From the NCBI RefSeq assembly GCF_002412165.1, contig NZ_NXIA01000002.1, forward strand, positions 124,001 through 188,000: 64,000 bases of DNA, given 5' to 3'. The notes under the pieces are model-generated. The model ran no database searches, had not been told where the DNA came from, and worked only from the letters and a program-made list of their open reading frames with translations. The DNA comes from Curtobacterium sp. 'Ferrero'. GTDB taxonomy: Bacteria > Actinomycetota > Actinomycetes > Actinomycetales > Microbacteriaceae. Both the position numbers and the translations under genes were made by a program. Below, piece by piece: positions 34,460-42,187 of this stretch. Position 1 is the first letter of the stretch, and each line of letters opens with the position of its first letter.

Positions 34460-34561
34460 CAACCGGCCAACCGGCCCGACCGGCCCGACCGGCCCGACCG
34501 GCCCGACCGGCCCGACCGGCCCGACCGGCCCGACCGGCTCGACCGGTCAACCGGCCCGACC
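34460..34561. repeat. Tandem repeat, 9-bp unit CCCGACCGG, about 9 clean copies plus diverged ends
   Basis: Fills the gap between the prenyl synthase and the ferredoxin reductase gene. Clean units run from about 34473 to 34536; both ends decay to ACCGGCCA or ACCGGTCA forms. The wider context (34430-34600) is also rich in ACCGG. Confidence 0.85.
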
Positions 34562-34678
34562 GACAGACCGACCGGCAACCGCCAGCAGGCGAGCGGCAGC
34601 CCCCGGGTGGCGAAGACGGCCACAGCCAGCAGGCACGCCGCCCACCGACGACGACCCCCAACGAACTGGAGACGAACA

Positions 34679-36052
34679 GTGCCCACCCTCCGACTGGCCA
34701 TCGTCGGCGCCGGCCCGGCCGGCATCTACGCCGCCGACATCCTCCTCCGCGAGGCGCACGGCTACGACGTGTCGATCGACCTGTTCGAGCAGCTCCCCGC
34801 CCCCTACGGCCTGGTGCGGTACGGCGTGGCTCCGGACCACCCCCGCATCAAGGGCATCGTGAACGCCCTGCGCGACGTGCTCGACCGCGGTGTGGTGCGC
34901 CTCTTCGGCAACGTCCGCTTCGGCGAGGACATCACGCTCGACGACCTCAAGCGGCACTACAACGCCGTGGTCTTCTCGACCGGGGCGATCAAGGACGCCG
35001 CCCTCGACGTGCCCGGTGTCGACCTCGAGGGTTCCTACGGCGCCGCCGACTTCGTGAGCTGGTTCGACGGGCACCCGGACGTCCCCCGCACCTGGCCGCT
35101 CGACGCCTCGAGCGTCGCGGTGATCGGCAACGGCAACGTCGCCCTCGACGTGTCCCGCATCCTCGCGAAGCACGCCGACGACCTGCTCCCGACCGAGATC
35201 CCGGACAACGTGTACGAGGGCCTCAAGGCGTCCCCGGTGACGGACGTGCACGTCTTCGGTCGTCGTGGCCCGGCGCAGGTCAAGTTCACGCCGCTGGAGC
35301 TCCGCGAGCTCGGCGAGCTGCGGGACGTCGACATGGTGGTGTACGACGAGGACTTCGACCACGACGAGGCCTCGCGCACCGCCATCCAGACCAACAAGCA
35401 GGTCATGGTCATGAACCGCGTCCTCGAGCAGTGGCGGCAGCGCGAGGTGGGGCAGGCGAGCCGACGGCTGCACCTGCACTTCTACGCGAAGCCGCTCGAG
35501 TTCGTGGGCGACGAGCACGGCCACGTCGCTGCCGTCCGGTACGAGCGGACCCGGCCGAACGGCGAGGGCGGTGTCGAGGGAACCGGCGAGGTCCGGGAGC
35601 TCCCGGTGCAGGCGGTGTACCGCGCGGTCGGCTACTTCGGCTCGCCGCTGCCGGGGGTGCCGTTCGACGAGCGGTACGGCGTCATCCCCAACCAGGAGGG
35701 CCAGGTCCTCGGCGAGGACGGCGCGCCGATCCCGGGCGTGTACGCGACCGGCTGGATCAAGCGCGGCCCGGTCGGCCTCATCGGCCACACCAAGTCCGAC
35801 GCGATGGAGACCGTGCAGCACATCGTGAACGACCAGGCGAGCTGGTGGACGCCGGAGGACCCCTCGGACGGTGCGGTCCCGGCGCTGCTGCGCGAGCGGG
35901 GTGTCAACTACACCGACCTCGACGGCTGGCACAACCTCGACGCGCACGAGATCGCCCTCGGCGAGGCGCAGGGTCGTGAGCGGATCAAGGTCGTCCCGCG
36001 CGACGAGATGGTCGACGTCTCGCTCGGTCGGGCAGCGGCGTCGGTGGACTGA
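34679..36052 (+). CDS. Ferredoxin-NADP reductase, FprA type
   Basis: Moves electrons between NADPH and ferredoxin, with FAD. 457 residues, near-identical length to mycobacterial FprA (adrenodoxin reductase-like). The FAD motif is [16 protein letters not shown], the NADP motif is [15 protein letters not shown], and [18 protein letters not shown] is the conserved C-terminal stretch. GTG at 34679 with GGAG 8 nt upstream. It lies after the menaquinone genes; a link to haem or P450 redox is possible but unseen here. Confidence 0.95.
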
Positions 36053-36059
36053 GCCGACG

Positions 36060-37217
36060 ATGACCGCCGCACGCCCCGCACCGCCCGACGCGGTCCGGGG
36101 CGTGCTCGCGTCCGGACCCCGGCTGCAGGGCGTCGACGTCGCCCGGGCACTCGCACTGCTCGGCATGATCGGCACGCACGTCGGTGGCATCGCGGACACC
36201 GTGGACTGGTCCGCGCCGGACACGTGGGCCGCGGTGGCGCACGGTCGGTCGTCGTCGTTGTTCGCGGTCCTCGCCGGGGTCTCCATCGGGCTGACGAGCG
36301 GGAGGTCGCGGCCGTCGGGCCCACCGACCATCGGCCGGGTCCGGGCGCGGCTGGCGATCCGGGCAGCCGCGGTGGTCGCGGTCGGCCTGCTCCTGATGGC
36401 GCTGGACACGCCGGTGTACGTGATCCTGCCGACGTACGGCGTGCTGTTCGTGCTGGTGGTCCCGGTCCTGCGCTGGCGGGCACGGTGGCTGCTCGTGCTC
36501 GCGGCGGCGTGCGCCGTACTGTCGCCCGTGGCGGCCCTCGCGATCGCGCCCGCCTACGCCGACGCGGGCACCTGGGAGGTGCAGCTCGGCCTGGTCTACC
36601 CGGTGGTCACCTTCCTCGCGTACGTCCTGGTGGGCCTGGCGGTCGCCCGGCTGCCCGCGCGTCGCGTGGACGCGACGCGGGCACCATCGGACGGACTGGA
36701 GGCGCGGCGCACCCAGGTCGCGCTCCTCGCGGCCGGCACGCTGGTCGCGGTGGTCGCCTACGGTGCCGGGAACCTCCTCGCGCCGCTGCCCGACGACGCC
36801 GTGTTCGCGTTCCCGGGCGTCCCGTACGCCCCGGCGGGCGCGACCCCGGCGGACGCACTCATGCAGGTGTTCCTGTCGCCCCGCGACCACTCCTCGTCGA
36901 TCGTCGACGTCGTCGGCACGACCGGTGTGGCGGTCGCGGTGATCGGCCTGTGCTGTCTGCTCGTCGACGGGCGCGGGCGGACGGCGTCGAGGATCGCCCT
37001 CCCGCTCGCCGCCGTCGGGTCGATGCCGCTGTCCGTGTACGCGCTGCACCTCGTGGTCATCGCGGCGCTCCCCGCGTACCCGGACAGTGGCGCGGCGTGG
37101 GCGTGGTTCGCGATCGGGTCCGTGCTGTTCGCCGTGGTGTGGCGCACGGTGCTCGGCCGCGGGCCGCTCGAGCGCCTGCTGGCCCGGCTCACCGGGCTCG
37201 TCCCGATCGCCCGCTGA
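36060..37217 (+). CDS. Multi-pass membrane protein, DUF1624/DUF418-like (acyltransferase-type)
   Basis: 385 residues with about ten membrane helices. The N-terminus RLQGVDVARALALLGMIGTH is the heparan-alpha-glucosaminide N-acetyltransferase-like start seen in DUF1624 proteins, and the C-terminal half (GSMPLSVYALHLVVIAALP) resembles DUF418. Role probably in moving an acyl group to a cell-envelope glycan, unproven. Starts 7 bp after the reductase. Confidence 0.85.
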   Translation: MTAARPAPPDAVRGVLASGPRLQGVDVARALALLGMIGTHVGGIADTVDWSAPDTWAAVAHGRSSSLFAVLAGVSIGLTSGRSRPSGPPTIGRVRARLAIRAAAVVAVGLLLMALDTPVYVILPTYGVLFVLVVPVLRWRARWLLVLAAACAVLSPVAALAIAPAYADAGTWEVQLGLVYPVVTFLAYVLVGLAVARLPARRVDATRAPSDGLEARRTQVALLAAGTLVAVVAYGAGNLLAPLPDDAVFAFPGVPYAPAGATPADALMQVFLSPRDHSSSIVDVVGTTGVAVAVIGLCCLLVDGRGRTASRIALPLAAVGSMPLSVYALHLVVIAALPAYPDSGAAWAWFAIGSVLFAVVWRTVLGRGPLERLLARLTGLVPIAR

Positions 37218-37293
37218 CGCCGCCACCGCGGCACTGCAGCGCCACCGCACCGCAGCACCGCTGACGCCGCCACAGCGGCACTGCAGCGCCCCC
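37214..37293. repeat. 47-bp direct duplication overlapping a stop codon
   Basis: Copy 1 (37214-37260) begins CTGACGCCGCCACCGCGGCA and includes the TGA of the preceding gene. Copy 2 starts at 37261; the first 32 bp match at 31. It is a recent local duplication. Confidence 0.7.
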
Positions 37294-37350
37294 GCTGCCG
37301 CCCCGCCGGAGCCGCGCCGACGCACCACCGCAGCCGGCCCGCCGGACCCG

Positions 37351-37372
37351 TGCCGCGCCTCCCGTCCGGCCG
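37351..37372. repeat. Half-site of the palindrome family
   Basis: TGCCGCGCCTCCCGTCCGGC then CG, right at the 3' end of convergent cardiolipin synthase. No matching left arm is present. Confidence 0.5.
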
Positions 37373-38833
37373 CTACTGGAGCGCTGCCGTGAGCCGCGCC
37401 ACGTTGTCGAGCACCTGCGACCGACGCGGGCGGTCGAGCCAGGCGTCGAGCGTCAGCTCGAAGCTGTGGTCCTTGTACGCCTGCTGCACCTCGCACAGCT
37501 GGTCCACGAAGCGGCGGCCGCGCACCATGACGGACACCTCGAGGTTCAGGCTGAACGAGCGCATGTCCATGTTGCTCGACCCGATCACCGAGACCTCGTC
37601 GTCGATCGTGAAGTGCTTCGCGTGCAGGATCGTCGGCGCGCGGTAGAGCCAGATGCGCACACCGGCGCGGAGCAGGGCCTCGTAGTAGGAGCGCTGGGCG
37701 TGCCACGTCATCGCGTGGTCGCCCATCTCGCCGACGAAGAGCTCGACCTCGACCCCGCGCTGCGCGGTCGTGGTGATGGCGTAGAGCATCGAGTCGTCCG
37801 GCACGAAGTACGGCGACGTGATCGACACCTTCTGCTGCGCCGAGTAGAGCAGCGCGTTGAACAGGCGCAGGTTGTTCTCGCCGTCGAAGCCCGGACCGGA
37901 CGGCACCACCTGGCAGTCGAGCGCATCGCCGCGGTCGGCGCGCTGCACCGGGTCGCTCTCGCGCAACAGCAGTTCGTCGGTCTCGCTGTACCAGTCGGTG
38001 ACGAAGAGCGCGTTGAGCCCGGCGACCACCGGCCCCTCGAACCGCGCGAACAGGTCCTTGTAGGCCATCCGGCGCTTCTTGTGCGACTCGAGGTCGTAGG
38101 ACTTGTCGATGAGGTTCTGCGACCCCGTGAACGCCACCGAGCCGTCGATCACCATGATCTTCCGGTGGTTCCGGAGGTCCGGCCGCTGGAACTTCCCCTG
38201 CAGCGGCTTGAGCGGCAGCATCAGGTGCCACTCGATCCCGGCGCGGTCGAGGAACGCGAGCGTGTCCTTGTACCCGGGGTAGCCGCGGCTCGCCCAGTGG
38301 TCGAGCAGGAACCGCACGGTGACGCCGCGGGACTGCGCGCGGGCGAGCGCCTCGAAGTACGGACGGGTCGTGTCGTCGAGCGTCGCGATGTAGAACTCGA
38401 CGTGGACGAAGCGCCGGGCCTGGTCCACCGCCCGCGTCATCTCGGCGTACGACTCCTCGTAGTCCGGGTAGAGCTCCGCGGAGTTGCCGCCGACGAGCGG
38501 CATCGACCCGAGCTCACGGTTGAGCTTGGTGATGCTCTCGAGCCACGGCGGCCACGGGTGGTCCTTGCGGACGCGCTCGATGCCCTCGGTCTGGTCGAGG
38601 ATGTACTGGTTGATCTCCGCCTGCTTCTCGCGGCGGTCGCGGGGGAGCTTCGTGGACCCGATGACCAGGAACACGATGAACCCGATGTAGGGGATCAGGA
38701 AGATGGCGAGCAGCCAGGCCGTCGCGGTCTGCGGCTTCCGGTTGATCGGGACGTAGATGATCGAGAAGACACGGATCGCGAGGTCGAGCAGGACCAGCAG
38801 GATCGTGATCGCGACGGAGAGCCAGTGCTCCAC
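37373..38833 (-). CDS. cls: Cardiolipin synthase
   Basis: Joins two phosphatidylglycerols, or uses a related acceptor, to make cardiolipin at the membrane. 486 residues: two N-terminal helices (PLDc_N), then two phospholipase D catalytic motifs, NHRKIMVIDG and HAKHFTIDD. A GTG start at 38833. Full length and both HKD sites intact. Confidence 0.95.
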   Translation of the reverse strand: MEHWLSVAITILLVLLDLAIRVFSIIYVPINRKPQTATAWLLAIFLIPYIGFIVFLVIGSTKLPRDRREKQAEINQYILDQTEGIERVRKDHPWPPWLESITKLNRELGSMPLVGGNSAELYPDYEESYAEMTRAVDQARRFVHVEFYIATLDDTTRPYFEALARAQSRGVTVRFLLDHWASRGYPGYKDTLAFLDRAGIEWHLMLPLKPLQGKFQRPDLRNHRKIMVIDGSVAFTGSQNLIDKSYDLESHKKRRMAYKDLFARFEGPVVAGLNALFVTDWYSETDELLLRESDPVQRADRGDALDCQVVPSGPGFDGENNLRLFNALLYSAQQKVSITSPYFVPDDSMLYAITTTAQRGVEVELFVGEMGDHAMTWHAQRSYYEALLRAGVRIWLYRAPTILHAKHFTIDDEVSVIGSSNMDMRSFSLNLEVSVMVRGRRFVDQLCEVQQAYKDHSFELTLDAWLDRPRRSQVLDNVARLTAALQ

Positions 38834-38868
38834 GGGGTCGTCGGTGTCGGGTCAGGCGGACGCGGGCG

Positions 38869-39357
38869 TCAGCGGAAGTTCACGAACTGCAGCGGGACGT
38901 CGAACTCTTCGCCCTTCAGCAGCTGGATCGTGTTCTGCAGGTCGTCGCGGCTCTTCGAGGACACCCGGAGCTCGTCGCCCTGGATCTGGCTCTTCACGCT
39001 CTTCGGCGCCTCGGCGCGGAGGAACGCGCCGATCTTCTTCGCGACGTCCTGCTCGATGCCGTTCTTGAACTTCACCTCGATGCGGAACTCCTTGCCCGAG
39101 GGGTAGGGGTCGCCGGCGTCGAGGCTCTTCAGGCTGATGCTGCGCTTGATCGCCTTCGACTGCAGGACGTCGAGCACCGCACGGGCCCGCTCCTCGGAGT
39201 TCGCCTTGATGAGGACGTCCTCCCCGCTGAACGCGATCGAGGCGCCGGCACCCTTGAAGTCGTAGCGCTGTTCGATCTCCTTGGCCGCCTGGTTGACGGC
39301 GTTCTCCGCCTCCATCTTGTCGACCTTGCTCACCACGTCGAAGGAACTGTCTGCCAT
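38869..39357 (-). CDS. YajQ family nucleotide-binding protein
   Basis: 162 residues, DUF520. Starts [20 protein letters not shown] and ends PLQFVNFR, the hallmarks of the family. YajQ proteins bind nucleotides or c-di-GMP in some bacteria. The ATG at 39357 gives the normal family length. It ends 35 bp before cls on the same strand. Confidence 0.95.
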   Translation of the reverse strand: MADSSFDVVSKVDKMEAENAVNQAAKEIEQRYDFKGAGASIAFSGEDVLIKANSEERARAVLDVLQSKAIKRSISLKSLDAGDPYPSGKEFRIEVKFKNGIEQDVAKKIGAFLRAEAPKSVKSQIQGDELRVSSKSRDDLQNTIQLLKGEEFDVPLQFVNFR

Positions 39358-39501
39358 GCGGGACAGCCTATCGGCGGCCGGGAGGAGCGGTTCAGGACCG
39401 TCCGTCGGCCCGCCGCTCGGGGTGGTCACGACCACCCCCGCGCATCGGCTATGCTGTTCTGCGCGCCTCCGGTTGGTGATCACACGGGCCGGGTGCGCGA
39501 C

Positions 39502-39583
39502 GGCGAGTTACCCAAGCGGCCAAAGGGATCTGACTGTAAATCAGCCGGCGTAGCCTTCGGGGGTTCGAATCCCTCACTCGCCA
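39502..39583 (+). tRNA. tRNA-Tyr (GTA anticodon)
   Basis: Acceptor arms GGCGAGT / ACTCGCC pair fully. Anticodon loop CTGTAAA with GTA. Long variable arm as expected of class II tRNA-Tyr. T-loop GGTTCGAATCC. CCA is not encoded. Confidence 0.97.
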
Positions 39584-39590
39584 CACCTCG

Positions 39591-39614
39591 GAACCCCCTC
39601 CTCGGAGGGGGTTC
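39591..39614 (+). terminator. Terminator after tRNA-Tyr
   Basis: GAACCCCCTC-CTCG-GAGGGGGTTC, a 10-bp perfect stem with a 4-nt loop, 7 bp after the tRNA. Confidence 0.85.
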
Positions 39615-39652
39615 TCGCGTTGCGGGCGGCGCGTTCCGGCCAGGATGGACGC

Positions 39653-40483
39653 ATGTCCACTGAACCCACGCCGTCCGAGTTCGCCGACCTCGCCGAGGCC
39701 ATCGCCCGCGAGGCCGCCGCCCTCGCCGCTCGCCGCCGCGCCGAGGGGGTCGAGGTCGCCGACCGGAAGTCGAGCATCGTCGACGTCGTCACGGCCGCCG
39801 ACCGGGAGGTCGAGGACCTCGTCCGCCGCCGCATCGCCGAGGTCCGTCCCGACGACGCCGTCCTCGGCGAGGAGGGTGGCGACTCCGCGGGCACGTCCGG
39901 CGTCACCTGGGTCGTCGACCCGATCGACGGCACGGTCAACTACCTGTACGGACGGCTCGACTACGCGGTGAGCATCGGTGTGGTCCGTGGTGCGCCCGAC
40001 CCCGCGACGTGGGAACCCGTCGCCGGCGTGGTCGTGGCGCCGGCGACGGGGACCGTGTTCCGGGCCGAGGTGGGCGGACCGGCGCTCCGGGACGGCGTGC
40101 CGGTCACGGCCTCGTCGCCGGCGACCCTCGCCGAGACGCTGCTGTCGACGGGGTTCGCCTACACGGCCGAGCGGCGGCGCGGCCAGGTCGCGGTCCTCGC
40201 CGAACTGATCGGCAGCGTGCGGGACATCCGGCGCGGCGGTTCGGCGGCGCTCGACTGCTGCGCGGTCGGCGACGGCACCGTCGACGCGTACTACGAGCGC
40301 GGGATCAACCCGTGGGACATGGCCGCCGGGTCGATCGTCGCCGCTGCCGCCGGGGCGGTCGTCCGCTCGTGGCAGGCGGGGGACACGCGGTCGTTCCTGT
40401 TCGCGAGCCCCGCGGTCGTCGACGAGCTCGAGGTGCTGCTGCACCGCGCGGAGACGGTCGGACTCGGCGTCGACCCGGTCTGA
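39653..40483 (+). CDS. Inositol monophosphatase family protein
   Basis: 276 residues. Metal-site motifs LGEEGG, VDPIDGTVNYLYG and GINPWDMAAGSIV are all intact, so it is a Mg-dependent phosphatase of the IMPase/SuhB/CysQ group. Substrate may be inositol phosphate or another small phosphate ester. ATG at 39653, 6 nt after CAGGAT (leaderless). Confidence 0.93.
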   Translation: MSTEPTPSEFADLAEAIAREAAALAARRRAEGVEVADRKSSIVDVVTAADREVEDLVRRRIAEVRPDDAVLGEEGGDSAGTSGVTWVVDPIDGTVNYLYGRLDYAVSIGVVRGAPDPATWEPVAGVVVAPATGTVFRAEVGGPALRDGVPVTASSPATLAETLLSTGFAYTAERRRGQVAVLAELIGSVRDIRRGGSAALDCCAVGDGTVDAYYERGINPWDMAAGSIVAAAAGAVVRSWQAGDTRSFLFASPAVVDELEVLLHRAETVGLGVDPV

Positions 40484-40575
40484 CGAGCGGCCGTCCGCCC
40501 TCGGACTGGGGTCGGGGTGCGGCGGGGGACACGACTGGCGGGCCGTGGTGTCCTTTGCTACCGTTCAGGAGTTCC

Positions 40576-40592
40576 GTTACCAGCTCGTTACC
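40576..40592 (+). promoter_or_regulatory. Direct repeat GTTACC-N5-GTTACC upstream of the M23 peptidase
   Basis: Two exact hexamers 11 bp apart, with a related GCTACC at 40557-40562. The 11-bp spacing is that of tandem OmpR-family sites. MtrA of actinobacteria is such a regulator and controls cell-wall peptidase genes; this is a guess from spacing and target. Confidence 0.4.
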
Positions 40593-40636
40593 AACCGAGC
40601 GGCTCACTGCCCCCGATCAGGACTCTCACCGAACGC

Positions 40637-41812
40637 ATGCCAGACGCCTCGCCATCGCCCGTCCAGACCGACGTCACCGTCGACGCACCCGCTCCGGTCG
40701 TCCACCTGACCCGACGAGCGCGCATCGAGGCCGAGCGGGCCGCGGCACGGTCCCAGACGCCTGCCGCGACCGACGACGAGTTCGCCGCCATCGTGGGTGC
40801 GCCCGTCGACGCCGTCGCACCGGCCTCGCCGATCGACCTCGCGCCCGCGTCGCCCGTGCGGCCCGCGCCCATTGTCGGCACCGCCACGCCCCCGGCTCCG
40901 AGCTCTCCCGACGTCGGTCGGGTCGAGGCGGTGCCGTCGACCGCCGGCCGCCCGGTCCGCTCGGCTCCGGGGCGTGGCCCCGTCCGGCCGGGCACGGCCC
41001 AGCGCGGTGCCACCCGGGGTGTCCAGCGCGGTGCGACCCGGACCGGTGTGACGCGTCCCGGTGCGACGCGTCCCGCGCCGTCGCGCGCCCAGCAGGCCGC
41101 TCCCGGTGCGGCGTCGGGATCGGCCTTCCGCCGGACCGCGTCCAGGGTGACGGCCGTCGGCGCCCTGCTCTTCGCCGCCGGGCTCGTCGTGTCGACCTCC
41201 CTGCCCGCCCAGGCCCTCTGGACGCCCGAGGCCTCGACCACCACGGCCCTGACCGCCACGGACGGCAGCACGCAGTCGCTCAGCGTCGGTGACGCCGGCG
41301 TGTCCGCGACGGACCGCGACCAGTACACGGTGTCCGATGCGACGCAGTACGCGCACACGGACTCGTCCGCCTTCACGAACGACGCGGCCGGCACGATCCA
41401 GTGGCCGTTCCTGACCGGTGTCCCGATCACCTCCGGCTTCGGCGGTCGCCAGGTCGCCGGCTGCTCGTTCTGCTCGACGAACCACCAGGGCGTGGACTTC
41501 GCCCCGGGCGAGGGCACCCCGATCCGTGTCGTCGCGGACGGTGTCGTCACGAAGGTCCAGGCGAACGACGGCGGGTTCGGGAACGACGTCTGGGTGACGC
41601 ACGACGTCGACGGCAAGCAGTTCGTGAGCGTCTACGGCCACATGAAGGACAACACCTTCAAGGTCGTGACCGGGCAGCACGTCTCCGTCGGCGACGAACT
41701 CGGCGAGGTCGGCAGCACGGGGAACTCGACCGGGCCGCACCTGCACCTCGAGATCCACGTCGACGGGGTGCCGGTGGACCCGCTGGCGTGGCTCGAGGAG
41801 AACGCGAACTAG
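40637..41812 (+). CDS. M23 family metallopeptidase (cell-wall hydrolase)
   Basis: 391 residues. A long Pro/Arg/Thr-rich cytoplasmic N-terminus (about 160), one membrane helix (VTAVGALLFAAGLVV), then an outside domain ending in a LytM/M23 peptidase: NHQGVDFAPG and HLHLEIHVDG supply the zinc ligands. A CSFC pair before the site may form a disulfide. It should cleave peptidoglycan cross-bridges, or help activate such an enzyme. A GTTACC direct repeat lies in the promoter. Confidence 0.93.
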   Translation: MPDASPSPVQTDVTVDAPAPVVHLTRRARIEAERAAARSQTPAATDDEFAAIVGAPVDAVAPASPIDLAPASPVRPAPIVGTATPPAPSSPDVGRVEAVPSTAGRPVRSAPGRGPVRPGTAQRGATRGVQRGATRTGVTRPGATRPAPSRAQQAAPGAASGSAFRRTASRVTAVGALLFAAGLVVSTSLPAQALWTPEASTTTALTATDGSTQSLSVGDAGVSATDRDQYTVSDATQYAHTDSSAFTNDAAGTIQWPFLTGVPITSGFGGRQVAGCSFCSTNHQGVDFAPGEGTPIRVVADGVVTKVQANDGGFGNDVWVTHDVDGKQFVSVYGHMKDNTFKVVTGQHVSVGDELGEVGSTGNSTGPHLHLEIHVDGVPVDPLAWLEENAN

Positions 41813-41905
41813 CGGCCGGGTGGGCGGCACGCCCGGGAGTCCGGTCCGGTTCCCGAGCACCGTCGCTGGTCTGCTACTCTCGTGTGGTGCCGTTCGCGGC
41901 ACATC

Positions 41906-41977
<72 letters not shown>

Positions 41978-42010
41978 CCGACCCGGAGCGCGTGTCGCAT
42001 CCGGATCTCC

Positions 42011-42084
42011 GGCGGGGTAGCTCAGTTGGTTAGAGCACACGGCTCATAATCGTGGTGTCGCGGGTTCAAGTCCCGCCCTCGCTA
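42011..42084 (+). tRNA. tRNA-Met (CAT anticodon, elongator type)
   Basis: Acceptor arms GGCGGGG / CCTCGCT (two G-T pairs), anticodon loop CTCATAA, T-arm GCGGGTTCAAGTCCCGC. The acceptor pairs from base 1, so it is not the initiator. CCA is not encoded. A CAT anticodon could be modified to read Ile (tilS type); that cannot be excluded by eye. Confidence 0.92.
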
Positions 42085-42103
42085 CACGAACCGAACACAT
42101 CGA

Positions 42104-42132
42104 GAACGGCGGCTGGTTCCCAGCCGCCGTTC
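42104..42132 (+). terminator. Terminator after the tRNA-Thr/tRNA-Met pair
   Basis: GAACGGCGGCTGG then TTC then CCAGCCGCCGTTC: a 13-bp stem with a 3-nt loop. Confidence 0.85.
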
Positions 42133-42142
42133 GGTCGTTCCG

Positions 42143-42173
42143 GGGTGGGCCCCGTGCTCGCCGGGGCCCACCC
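42143..42173. terminator. Second hairpin, shared with convergent GH36 gene
   Basis: GGGTGGGCCCC/GGGGCCCACCC, 11-bp stem with a 9-nt loop, 15 bp beyond the GH36 stop. It probably serves the minus-strand gene. Confidence 0.7.
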
Positions 42174-42187
42174 GTTCCCGTCCGGGA

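Noticed and set aside
39449-40444. Minus-strand frame of 331 residues containing WRVRDSNPRRLRRLIYS
   Set aside because: Antisense to tRNA-Tyr and the inositol monophosphatase gene; the RDSNPRR peptide is another typical antisense-tRNA artefact.
40484-40636. c-di-AMP (ydaO-type) riboswitch before the M23 peptidase gene
   Set aside because: Considered because such peptidases often have one, but the gap is short and I could not find the conserved core or the expected paired regions.
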